Assembly (NCBI GenBank): GCA_045533115.1
Contig: JAZSHF010000035.1
Location: forward strand, 1 to 60,339
Source: Colimorpha_A sp045533115
GTDB lineage: Bacteria > Bacillota > Clostridia > Oscillospirales > CAG-272
Direction: 5' to 3'
DNA: 60,339 nucleotides
The notes beneath the pieces are model-generated. The model was given only the letters and a program-made list of their open reading frames with translations, had not been told where the DNA came from and searched no databases. Positions 34,356-42,670 of this stretch are shown piece after piece; positions within the stretch are counted from its first letter, which is position 1; every line of letters starts with the position of its first letter. The position numbers and the translations under genes are program-made.

Positions 34356-36100
34356 TGACTGATTTCCTCCATATAATCGACGACGATACTGTATCCGTCG
34401 TCACTTTGCTCGACGGCAATATCGCCGAGCGTGTCGTAAAGGCGGTCGTTTATAGCCTCGCAAAGTGCGTCGGGAAGTATGCCCATAGTGTGCGAAAGGG
34501 CAACAAATCCCTGATTATCATTGTTGATAAGACAGTTTAGCGCCTTTGAAATTTCTATGTCTGCACCGTTACTTTCTTTTTCCTGCGGAACATCGGGAAC
34601 GGGTGCGATTTCCTCCGTCTCGAGCTCGTATTCCTCAATGCCCTCGGTCAAAAGCTCGGTAGTCGTCCACGAATGCTCCTCTATATTCTTCGCGTCGGAG
34701 AGGGAAAGCTCTGTTTTTATCGGCTCATAAAGAGCGTCGTATTCGGAAATCGGCTCCGTCCTTGTTTGTTCCTTTTTAAGCTCCTTTTTATATGGGGCGA
34801 AGTATTCCTCAATAGCGTGGCGCAGGGGAAGAGCAAGGTTCGGAGTATGGAATCTGCTTCGTATTCCGAGAAGCGCGCGAACGTTATTTTCAGCAAATTT
34901 GATGGCATCGGTCACCACATAACGAAGCTCTGCCGAGCGCGACACCGAAAGATACGATACTTCAATACGCCTTTTTACGTTGTAGGCGCAAAGGGCTCCG
35001 ACGAAAGCATCACGCGTGACCTTAAGCGGTATCATCGCACGGTCGCCGATCGGCGCAAAAATCGTCAGATGCTCGTTTTCAGCCTTTGTGAAGGCGTAGA
35101 TGAAGGAAGCTCTTATATGCTTGTCGAAGAGAGCGCGGTTTTCATCGGTGATAAATTTACTGTTTCTGTAATTGTAGAGCGATGCATAGGAAAACAGAGC
35201 AGACGCATACGGCGAACCCTCGACGGCGTCCATGCCGACGAAGACCTCCTTGAGCGTACAGTTTCTTGCCGCCTCATCCGTTATTGACGGCGGAATATAT
35301 CTGCCGTCAAGCTTGTGAATAAGACAGTAGTCGCATACCCATTCGCTTAAATGCCGATCAAGCTTCGGGAAATCCTTTCGGTAATTTTCCCAAATGAAAA
35401 CGAGCATATCAAGACCGTTTTCGGGCGGAAGCAGGTCGGGGACGTTTATTATTTCGTAAATCAAAAGCAGGATATATGAATAGTCCGCCTTGACCGCTTC
35501 ACCTCGTCTTATTTTGCTCCTGAACCAGAAATAAAATTCAAGCTGTCGGCGCGTCATCTGAATATATTGCGGAGTGAAGGAAAAGAACGGCTCGTAAGGA
35601 CATTCCTTGCCCTCGTGCTTGAAGTTCTTTACCGCGTGATTTCGGAACTGCTCGTAAAAGGAGTATTTAGCGGGCCAAAGTCGGACGGTGACCTCTTTTA
35701 TAAACGGATTCCTTTTCGGTGTATATGTGAAAAGCGGCTCGTCTGAGGGCGTAACCTCTATCGGCTCGTTTTTCTTTTCTTCCTTGTCGCCGAATGCGGC
35801 TGCGGCGTATGAAAGATGTTTTGCCTCGGCGGTCTTCAGCGCCGATTTCGCTCGTTCAAGACGCTCGGACGGGGCAGAGGCTTCGGAGGAAGAACGGCTT
35901 TTCATTTCATTCAGGCGCGTTTGCCAACTGTCCGATTTCGGTATCGGCGTGCCCTTGCGCTCGCTTGCCGAGTTTACGTTGATTTCAATGGCATCTGTGT
36001 CGGTCGAATAAACCGCGCCTACCTTCTTTTTCGGCAGCATCTCGTCAATGTCCCAAAAATCATCGTTAAGATCAAAGGTGTTAAAATCTCTTTTCGACAT
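34331..36100 (-). CDS. TerB-N/TerB-C domain protein
   Basis: A 589-residue protein. An N-terminal 110 residues of charged low-complexity sequence precede a TerB-N-type domain (about 120-330). That domain includes the WPAKYSFYEQFRNHAVKNF, YIQMTRRQLEFYFWFRSK and WVCDYCLIHKLDG stretches. An acidic linker follows, and a C-terminal TerB-C-like segment (about 505-580) has the pattern PDALCEAINDRLYDTLGDI. The central TerB domain itself is not evident. These families are found in tellurite-resistance and phage-defence contexts. It is the first gene of a two-gene operon with the ATPase. The promoter is consensus and the ribosome site AAAGGAGG. Confidence 0.75.
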   Translation of the reverse strand: MSKRDFNTFDLNDDFWDIDEMLPKKKVGAVYSTDTDAIEINVNSASERKGTPIPKSDSWQTRLNEMKSRSSSEASAPSERLERAKSALKTAEAKHLSYAAAAFGDKEEKKNEPIEVTPSDEPLFTYTPKRNPFIKEVTVRLWPAKYSFYEQFRNHAVKNFKHEGKECPYEPFFSFTPQYIQMTRRQLEFYFWFRSKIRRGEAVKADYSYILLLIYEIINVPDLLPPENGLDMLVFIWENYRKDFPKLDRHLSEWVCDYCLIHKLDGRYIPPSITDEAARNCTLKEVFVGMDAVEGSPYASALFSYASLYNYRNSKFITDENRALFDKHIRASFIYAFTKAENEHLTIFAPIGDRAMIPLKVTRDAFVGALCAYNVKRRIEVSYLSVSRSAELRYVVTDAIKFAENNVRALLGIRSRFHTPNLALPLRHAIEEYFAPYKKELKKEQTRTEPISEYDALYEPIKTELSLSDAKNIEEHSWTTTELLTEGIEEYELETEEIAPVPDVPQEKESNGADIEISKALNCLINNDNQGFVALSHTMGILPDALCEAINDRLYDTLGDIAVEQSDDGYSIVVDYMEEISQWLKTTKK

Positions 36101-36134
36101 AGTTCTCCTCCTTTCCCGTTTCAGGTATCATATA

Positions 36135-36163
36135 ATTATAGCATATAAATTGTATTATGTCAA
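36135..36163 (-). promoter_or_regulatory. Promoter of the TerB-ATPase operon
   Basis: On the reverse strand TTGACA (36158-36163), 17 nt, TATAAT (36135-36140): perfect consensus, so strong constitutive expression is expected. No operator palindrome was noticed. Confidence 0.82.
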
Positions 36164-36182
36164 TTATTATGCCCACAAAATG

Positions 36183-36211
36183 AAAAAACCGCCGAGCGTT
36201 ACGCTCGGCGG
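36183..36211 (-). terminator. hpf terminator
   Basis: On the reverse strand CCGCCGAGCGT pairs with its complement (11 bp) and is followed by six T. It lies 11 nt after the hpf stop. Confidence 0.85.
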
Positions 36212-36222
36212 GTGAAGATTAT

Positions 36223-36741
36223 TTATTTTTCGGGATTAATAAGTCCGTATCCACCGTTCTTTCTCTTATAAACGACAGCGGCATTTCCCGTTTCGGAATT
36301 TTCAAACATAAAGAACTCGTGACCGATAAGGTTCATTTGAAGTATTGCTTCCTCGGGTGTCATAGGCTTGATAACAAAGGTCTTTTCGCGAATGTTGAAG
36401 GTCTCCTCAAACTCCTCGGGCTGTTCGCCGATCTCGCGGAACGCTCCCTCGCGTAGGCGCTTTTCAAGGCGCGTCTTATTCTTTCTGATCTGGCGTTCGA
36501 TCGTATCGACGGCGGTATCGAGGGCGTTTACGAAGGTATCGGCGCTTTCTTCGGCGCGGAAGAGAAGAGAACCGTTCGTTACCATTACCTCAAGGCGTTC
36601 GGAGTTCTTTTCCATACTCATCGTAACGTAAGCCGACGCGTCGTCTTTGAAGTACTTATCAAGCTTTGCGAGCTTTTTTTCGACAACTTCCTTAAAGCTT
36701 TCTCTTACGTTGATTTTGCGTCCGATAATGTTGATCTTCAT
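36223..36741 (-). CDS. hpf: Ribosome hibernation promoting factor, long form
   Basis: A 172-residue long HPF. The N-terminal RaiA/YfiA domain (about 1-100) begins MKINIIGRKINVRESF, and the C-terminal dimerisation domain holds KPMTPEEAILQMNLIGHEFFMF. It dimerises 70S ribosomes into inactive 100S particles under stress. ATG 36741 was chosen because GAGGTG lies 9 nt before it. The GTG four codons upstream is part of that ribosome site. It has its own promoter and a terminator. Confidence 0.94.
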   Translation of the reverse strand: MKINIIGRKINVRESFKEVVEKKLAKLDKYFKDDASAYVTMSMEKNSERLEVMVTNGSLLFRAEESADTFVNALDTAVDTIERQIRKNKTRLEKRLREGAFREIGEQPEEFEETFNIREKTFVIKPMTPEEAILQMNLIGHEFFMFENSETGNAAVVYKRKNGGYGLINPEK

Positions 36742-36793
36742 AAATACTTTCACCTCTTTACGGATATTACAGAGAATTTATCTCTGCAACTAT

Positions 36794-36822
36794 ATTATAC
36801 CATAAAGATTTTGATTTGTCAC
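36794..36822 (-). promoter_or_regulatory. hpf promoter
   Basis: On the reverse strand GTGACA (36817-36822), 17 nt, TATAAT (36794-36799). Confidence 0.65.
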
Positions 36823-36858
36823 TATGTTTTGTGAAATTCATCTAATATTTTTGTGAAA

Positions 36859-38337
36859 TTATTGCGAAATTGTCTTTTTCACAGCATTTTGCCAACCGCA
36901 AATATACTCTTTTCTTTGGTTTTGGTTTATCTTCGGCTCAAATACCGTCGAGTTGCCCGAAAGAGTTGAAATTTCATCAATAGATGAATAAATACCACAG
37001 CCGAGTCCCGCAAGGTAAGCAGCACCGAGAGATGTCGTTTCGGTGTTCGACGGACGAATTACACTTTTATTTGATATATCCGCTTGGAACGAGCACAAAA
37101 ATCCGTTCGCCGACGCTCCGCCGTCAACGCGCAAAGCGGGAATTTTGCTTCCCGATTCGCTTTCCATAAGCGAGAGCACGTCGTCGGTCTGATAAGCCAT
37201 CGCTTCAAGCGCGGCACGGACGATATGACGCCTGTCGCTTCCTCGGGATAGTCCGCAGATGAGTCCGCGGCATTCGGGGTCCCAATATGGCGCTCCGAGA
37301 CCGGTAAATGCGGGAACGAAATACACGCCGTCGGTATTCGGAATGTCAAAAGCCATTTTTTCGCTGTCGGATGACGATGCAAGTATTCCCAGCCCGTCGC
37401 GGAGCCACTGAATTGCCGCGCCTGCAATAAATACCGAGCCCTCAAGAGCGTAGGTGAGCTTGCCGTCTATTTCCCATGCAACCGTGGTGAGAAGTCCGTT
37501 TTTCGATATTATGGCATCGTCTCCTGTGTTCATAAGCAGGAAGCAACCGGTTCCGTAGGTGTTTTTCGCGTCACCGATCTTAAAGCAGCACTGACCGAAG
37601 AGCGACGCTTGCTGGTCACCCGCAACGCCGCAGATTGGGATCTTCGTTCCGAGGATCTCAGCGTCGGCAATATATCCGCTCGACGGCATAACGGTCGGAA
37701 GAATGCTTTCGGGAATGCCGAAATGATTAAGAATATCCTTGTCCCATTCGCCATTATGTATATTGTACATCATAGTGCGTGATGCGTTCGACGCGTCGGT
37801 CGCGTGACGTTTTCCGTTCGTCAGCTTGTGAATAAGCCAGCTGTCGACGGTGCCGAATGCGAGATTCCCTTCCTCGGCAAGATCATACGCGCCGTCAACG
37901 TTGTCGAGGATATATTTTACCTTCGTAAGCGAAAAATACGGATCGGCGATAAGCCCCGTTTTTTCCTTAAGCACTTCTTCATAACCCGATGATTTTATTT
38001 CCTCGCAGTAGTCGGCAGTCCGTCGGCATTGCCAGACTATTGCGTTGCAAAGTGCCTTTCCCGTCCTTTTGTTCCAAACGACGGTCGTTTCTCTTTGGTT
38101 GGTAATACCGATAGCAGCAATTTCATCAGGCGAGATTCCCGCTCTTTTAACCGCTGTTTCGATAGCGTAAAGCTGTGTACTCCAAATTGCCTCGGGATCA
38201 TGCTCTACCCAACCCGAAAGGGGATAAATCTGCGGAAGCTCCCTTTGAGCCTCGCCGATCTTGTTTCCGAATTTGTCGTAAACGATACAACGCGAGCTCG
38301 TCGTACCTTGATCGAGGGCGAGAATATACCTCTTCAT
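36859..38337 (-). CDS. glpK: Glycerol kinase
   Basis: A 492-residue FGGY kinase of normal GlpK length, making glycerol-3-phosphate from glycerol and ATP. It has LDQGTTSSRCIVYD at the N-terminus, GITNQRETTVVWN, GVAGDQQASLFGQ, FVPAFTGLGAPYWD and the C-terminal ALRVDGGASANGF. Start ATG 38337 lies 4 nt after the dagK stop and has no ribosome site, so translation depends on coupling to dagK. No glpF or glpD is nearby. Supply of glycerol-3-phosphate for lipid synthesis is an inferred role. Confidence 0.95.
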   Translation of the reverse strand: MKRYILALDQGTTSSRCIVYDKFGNKIGEAQRELPQIYPLSGWVEHDPEAIWSTQLYAIETAVKRAGISPDEIAAIGITNQRETTVVWNKRTGKALCNAIVWQCRRTADYCEEIKSSGYEEVLKEKTGLIADPYFSLTKVKYILDNVDGAYDLAEEGNLAFGTVDSWLIHKLTNGKRHATDASNASRTMMYNIHNGEWDKDILNHFGIPESILPTVMPSSGYIADAEILGTKIPICGVAGDQQASLFGQCCFKIGDAKNTYGTGCFLLMNTGDDAIISKNGLLTTVAWEIDGKLTYALEGSVFIAGAAIQWLRDGLGILASSSDSEKMAFDIPNTDGVYFVPAFTGLGAPYWDPECRGLICGLSRGSDRRHIVRAALEAMAYQTDDVLSLMESESGSKIPALRVDGGASANGFLCSFQADISNKSVIRPSNTETTSLGAAYLAGLGCGIYSSIDEISTLSGNSTVFEPKINQNQRKEYICGWQNAVKKTISQ

Positions 38338-38341
38338 AATA

Positions 38342-39211
38342 TCAGGTCGCATAGCGGACGGCACCTTGAAGCACCGTTATCTCCGCATCGCTTCTTTCTT
38401 CTATTTCGCCGTCGGAGCAGAGAAGGGAAATGCCCTTGATGGCAACCCTCTTACAGCGGCGGTATACTATGTACTTATCAAATTTTGCGACTGCCTTACC
38501 CGTGTCGGGATCAAGGTGAGTGCCATTCTTGTAGGAGCCGATAAGATTGAGGAGCGTTCCGCGTGAAACCTTTTTGACTGCAATGAAATCAATAAGCCCG
38601 TCGTTATAAGAGGCAAGCGGAGCGGAACGGAAGCCGCCGCCGTAATATTGACAGTTAGCGGCAACTGCGAGGGTGAAGGTCTGATCGTACTTCTCGACGC
38701 TTCCGTCCTCGTTTTCGACCTCTATCTGCCAATTTTCGCCGATCTTGTGAAAAAACGTGTCGACAACACCGGCAATATAAGCGGCACTTCCGGGGAATGC
38801 CTTTTTGTATTTTGCAGTCTTAACGACGACCTTTGTATCAAAACCGAAATTTATAATATTTACGGAATACTTGTCGCCGTATTTGAGAACGTCAACGGAA
38901 TAAACGCGATCCTTTTCGGGGAAAGTCTTGACGAAATCGTTTCCGGTTCCAGCGGGAACTACCGAAAAAAGCGCCTTGTCACCCGCGCCCGCATGAACGA
39001 TTCCCGACACGACCTCGTTTATCGTGCCGTCGCCGCCGTAAACTATAAAATGCGTCTCTGGACGGGTAAGACAGGTTTCGTAAACAAATCTTTCGGCGTC
39101 GCCGACGCAGGTCGTAACGTAGCTTTCCTCACCGCTTGCTGCTCCCTTGTTAAGAAGCTCGGGAGAGTGCTTAACGCCTGATGCCGGATTAAAAATATGA
39201 AGTCTATTCAA
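38342..39211 (-). CDS. Diacylglycerol kinase family lipid kinase
   Basis: A 289-residue DagK/YegS-type kinase. It has HIFNPASG at the N-terminus, the ATP-site motif VYGGDGTINEVVSG near residue 70, PAGTGNDFVKTF, and ALAVAANCQYYGGGF in the C-terminal half. It phosphorylates diacylglycerol or a similar lipid. The start is placed at TTG 39211, 8 nt behind a GAGGAC site. The ATG at 39256 directly abuts the -10 box of a strong promoter and would precede the transcript. It is followed by glpK 4 nt later. Confidence 0.88.
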   Translation of the reverse strand: MNRLHIFNPASGVKHSPELLNKGAASGEESYVTTCVGDAERFVYETCLTRPETHFIVYGGDGTINEVVSGIVHAGAGDKALFSVVPAGTGNDFVKTFPEKDRVYSVDVLKYGDKYSVNIINFGFDTKVVVKTAKYKKAFPGSAAYIAGVVDTFFHKIGENWQIEVENEDGSVEKYDQTFTLAVAANCQYYGGGFRSAPLASYNDGLIDFIAVKKVSRGTLLNLIGSYKNGTHLDPDTGKAVAKFDKYIVYRRCKRVAIKGISLLCSDGEIEERSDAEITVLQGAVRYAT

Positions 39212-39257
39212 TGCTTTCGTCCTCGTTTTCCTCAAATCGTGGGTATGTTCACTCATT

Positions 39258-39286
39258 ATTATACTATCCATTGACCTTTTTTTCAA
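39258..39286 (-). promoter_or_regulatory. Promoter of dagK-glpK
   Basis: On the reverse strand TTGAAA (39281-39286), 17 nt, TATAAT (39258-39263). It fixes the lipid kinase start downstream of position 39256. Confidence 0.75.
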
Positions 39287-39345
39287 TGATTTTTTGTCGA
39301 AAATGATATTTTTTCGACAAAGTGCGACTTGTTTGAAATGACTTC

Positions 39346-39374
39346 TTGACAGAACCCAAGTTTTGTATTATAAT
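39346..39374 (+). promoter_or_regulatory. guaB promoter
   Basis: TTGACA (39346-39351), exactly 17 nt, TATAAT (39369-39374): perfect consensus. No purine riboswitch motif was seen in the short leader. Confidence 0.88.
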
Positions 39375-39427
39375 TGTGAGTTAATAAGAGTACTTTTTTC
39401 GGACGTAAAAGAAAGGAAAACAAAGCT

Positions 39428-40897
39428 ATGGTAAATACCGACATCAATTCGAAGTTCCGCCCCGAAGGACTTACCTTTGACGACGTGCTGCTCATTCCCG
39501 CAAAGAGCGACGTTCTTCCGAAGGATATCGACCTTTCGACTCAGCTTACACAGAAGATCAAGCTTAACATTCCGCTTCTTTCCGCGGCAATGGATACCGT
39601 TACCGAAGCCGATCTCGCTATCGCGATGGCGCGTGAAGGCGGTGCAGGCGTTATTCATAAGAATATGTCTGTTGAAGAACAGGCAGATCAGGTTCTCCGT
39701 GTTAAGCGAAGCGAGAACGGTGTAATAACCAATCCTTTCTTCCTTTCCCCCGACAACTATGTTTTCGAGGCAGAGGCGCTTATGTCCAAGTACAAGATAT
39801 CGGGAGTTCCCGTTTGCGTTGACGGTAAGCTCGTCGGTATCATTACAAACCGTGATATGCGTTTCCTTACCGACTATTCGATGAAGATCGACGAGGTAAT
39901 GACTAAGGAAAACCTCATTACCGCTCCCGTCGGAACGACTCTTGCGGACGCTCAAAAGATACTCAGCAAGAGCAAGGTTGAAAAGCTCCCCCTCGTTGAT
40001 AAGGACAACCGCCTATGCGGACTTATTACGATAAAGGATATCCAGAAGGCAACCCGTTACCCGAATTCCGCAAAGGACGACAAGGGCCGACTTATCTGCG
40101 GTGCGGCTATCGGTGTAACCGCAAATACCGTAGAGCGTGCAGGGGCGCTTCTTGAAGCAGGTGCAGATTTCCTCAGCCTCGACTCGGCACACGGACATTC
40201 GAGAAACATAATTAAGGCAGTTAAGGACATAAAGGCGGCATATCCCGACTGTCAGCTTATCGCTGGTAACATCGCGACCGCAGAAGCGGCTCTCGATCTT
40301 ATCAAGGCGGGGGCTGACGCGCTCAAGGTCGGTATCGGACCGGGCTCGATCTGTACTACCCGTATCGTTGCAGGTATCGGCGTACCGCAGATTACGGCGG
40401 TTTACGACGTAGCTTGCGTTGCGACAAAGTACGGTATCCCCGTAATTGCTGACGGCGGTATCAAGTACTCGGGCGATCTTCCCAAGGCGATCGCGGCAGG
40501 TGCCGACGCAATAATGATCGGCTCGCTTCTTGCGGGTTGTGAGGAATCTCCCGGAGATACCGAAATCTATCAGGGCAGACAGTTTAAGGTCTACCGCGGA
40601 ATGGGCTCCATCGCCGCTATGGAAAACGGCTCCAAGGACAGATATTTCCAGGAGGGCAACAGAAAGCTCGTTCCCGAGGGCGTCGAGGGACGCGTTCCCT
40701 TCAAGGGCCCGCTTGCAGACACCGTGTTCCAGCTTATGGGCGGTCTTAGAGCAGGTATGGGCTACTGCGGAACACCAACCGTCAAGGAGCTTCAGGCAAA
40801 CGGACGCTTTGTCCGTATTACCGGTGCAGGTCTTAAGGAATCACATCCTCACGATATCAGCATCACAAAGGAAGCGCCTAACTATTCTACTCACTAA
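39428..40897 (+). CDS. guaB: Inosine-5'-monophosphate dehydrogenase
   Basis: A 489-residue IMPDH, the first committed step to GMP (IMP to XMP with NAD). The barrel starts GLTFDDVLLIPAKSDVLP. Two CBS domains lie at about 100-215 (ITNRDMRFL, ITIKDIQKA). The catalytic Cys is in GIGPGSICTTRIV (about residue 305), with IADGGIKYSGD and the flap YRGMGSIAAM after it. Length is normal. It is monocistronic between a consensus promoter and a strong terminator. Confidence 0.97.
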   Translation: MVNTDINSKFRPEGLTFDDVLLIPAKSDVLPKDIDLSTQLTQKIKLNIPLLSAAMDTVTEADLAIAMAREGGAGVIHKNMSVEEQADQVLRVKRSENGVITNPFFLSPDNYVFEAEALMSKYKISGVPVCVDGKLVGIITNRDMRFLTDYSMKIDEVMTKENLITAPVGTTLADAQKILSKSKVEKLPLVDKDNRLCGLITIKDIQKATRYPNSAKDDKGRLICGAAIGVTANTVERAGALLEAGADFLSLDSAHGHSRNIIKAVKDIKAAYPDCQLIAGNIATAEAALDLIKAGADALKVGIGPGSICTTRIVAGIGVPQITAVYDVACVATKYGIPVIADGGIKYSGDLPKAIAAGADAIMIGSLLAGCEESPGDTEIYQGRQFKVYRGMGSIAAMENGSKDRYFQEGNRKLVPEGVEGRVPFKGPLADTVFQLMGGLRAGMGYCGTPTVKELQANGRFVRITGAGLKESHPHDISITKEAPNYSTH

Positions 40898-40908
40898 AAT
40901 AGGCACAG

Positions 40909-40939
40909 AAAAACCCGTTCCGAATCCGAACGGGTTTTT
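40909..40939 (+). terminator. guaB terminator
   Basis: AAAAACCCGTTC and GAACGGGTTTTT (12 bp) around a 7-nt loop. Confidence 0.88.
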
Positions 40940-40952
40940 GTTATACATACAC

Positions 40953-40975
40953 AAAAGCCCCGTTTGGGGCTTTTT
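40953..40975 (-). terminator. Terminator of the yqeG-pepF operon
   Basis: AAAAGCCCC-GTTT-GGGGCTTTT, with further T/A on both sides. It lies just beyond the pepF stop on the reverse strand and can back up the guaB terminator. Confidence 0.8.
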
Positions 40976-40978
40976 GAA

Positions 40979-42670
40979 TTAGTTGAACTCTTTAATGATT
41001 TCAAGCGTCTTTTCTGCCATCTTATCGAGCGCACCGTCCTCAAAGGGATTAGAAAGACCCGCGTCTGAAATAAGCTCGGGGAATGACTTTTCACCGCCTG
41101 CCGCACAAAAATCAACGTAAGCGTCAAGGGCTTTCTTGTAATTTTCGCGCGAAGCACAAAGGAAGCCTATTGCGACGGTTTGTGCCAAGCAATAGTCGAT
41201 ATAATAGAAGGGTGACTCGTATATGTGCATCTGATACTGCCAACGTGTACCGAGAGAGAGGTAGGGCAGGTTATCGTAGTCCATATACGGACGGTATTTC
41301 TTCTCGAGATCAAGCCAAACGTCCTTGCGCTCAGCGGGAGTAAGCTCGGGGTTAGCGTATATCTCGTGTTGGAATTCGTCAACCATTACGCCGTAAGGGA
41401 TAAAGTCGAGGGCGGAAATGAGATGCTTTCTGCGGTAGCGGTCGCCGTCAGCGCCGAAGAATTTGTCCATCGACGGCCAGGAAAGAAATTCCATGCTCAT
41501 AGAGTGACATTCAGCGGTCTCCGAGCCGCCGATTCCAAGCTCACAGTCAGCCTTGTCAAGTGCCTTCTTCATAGCGAACGCGTGACCGAATTCGTGGGTC
41601 AGAACGTCGACGTCACCCGTCGTGCCGTTGAAGTTTGCAAGAATAAAGGGTTGCTTGTAGTTTTCAAAAACGGTACAGTATCCGCCGCCCCACTTGCCGT
41701 CGCGCGATTCGACGTCAAACGCCTCTGCTTCCTGCATCGACTTCATAAACGCGCCGATCTCCTCCGACATAGCGTCGTACATCTTCTGCGCCTCTTTGAA
41801 CATTCCGTCCTTGTCAAGTATCGGAACTATCGAGGAGCCGCTTCCGTAAATATCGTTATCATAAAAGGTTATCCAATCGTAGCCGAGCTCGTTACGAACC
41901 TGCTCCTTTATCTTGCCGACAACGGGAACGAGAGATTTTCTTACGTTTTCTCTGAACGCGGCAACCATATCGACGTCGTAGTCAAGGCGTCCCATACGGT
42001 AATATCCGAGCTCGGTAAAGGTCTTATAACCGAGCTTCTTTGCTATTCTATCGCGGATCTTAACAAGACGGTCGTATATCTCGTCGAGTTTTTCGGAGTT
42101 CTTGGATAGACCTTCGCCTATCGTGGTAGCAGCAGCTTTTCTTATCGAACGGTCAGCGTCCTCGAGCTTTCCGCGGAGCACCGAGAGAGGCATTTCCTCG
42201 CCGTTATAAACGAATACCATCGTCGACATAAGCTGTGAATACTCGGTAACGACGGCGTTTTCCTCCTGAAGGTCGGATATGATCTCGGGGGAGAAGGTTT
42301 TTCTTGCGATCTCCCACATCTTAAACAGGCGCGTTCCGAGCTTCTTTTCAAGGTCGGCACGGTAAGGGCTGTCAAGCATAAGAGCGGCGTAATTCGTTCC
42401 TATCTCGCTGAAAAGAGGGCCCACGTTGTCGTAATAGTCCATCTCGCCCTTATAAAACTCGTCCTTTGTGTTGAGCGTGTAGCGGCAATAAGCAAGAGAA
42501 TACTGGGTCTCATAGACCTTCATTTCCTCTCTGAACGCCTTTCTTGCGCGAAGAACGCAGTTTACGCACATTGCTTCCTTCATCGCATTTTCAAATTTTT
42601 CAAAAGCTGCCTTGCCTTCCTCAATCGTATATCTCTTATAGGGAAGGTCTTTAACCTTAATTATCGCCAT
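40979..42670 (-). CDS. M3 family oligoendopeptidase F
   Basis: A 563-residue zinc peptidase, the usual size for the PepF group. The catalytic motif is HEFGHAFA (about residue 364), with the third ligand in GGSETAECHSMSMEFLSW. It degrades peptides of about 7-20 residues in the cytoplasm. It is the last gene of an operon read from yqeG, and the acyltransferase-like gene overlaps its start by 14 nt. The 3' end is marked by a hairpin. Confidence 0.94.
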   Translation of the reverse strand: MAIIKVKDLPYKRYTIEEGKAAFEKFENAMKEAMCVNCVLRARKAFREEMKVYETQYSLAYCRYTLNTKDEFYKGEMDYYDNVGPLFSEIGTNYAALMLDSPYRADLEKKLGTRLFKMWEIARKTFSPEIISDLQEENAVVTEYSQLMSTMVFVYNGEEMPLSVLRGKLEDADRSIRKAAATTIGEGLSKNSEKLDEIYDRLVKIRDRIAKKLGYKTFTELGYYRMGRLDYDVDMVAAFRENVRKSLVPVVGKIKEQVRNELGYDWITFYDNDIYGSGSSIVPILDKDGMFKEAQKMYDAMSEEIGAFMKSMQEAEAFDVESRDGKWGGGYCTVFENYKQPFILANFNGTTGDVDVLTHEFGHAFAMKKALDKADCELGIGGSETAECHSMSMEFLSWPSMDKFFGADGDRYRRKHLISALDFIPYGVMVDEFQHEIYANPELTPAERKDVWLDLEKKYRPYMDYDNLPYLSLGTRWQYQMHIYESPFYYIDYCLAQTVAIGFLCASRENYKKALDAYVDFCAAGGEKSFPELISDAGLSNPFEDGALDKMAEKTLEIIKEFN

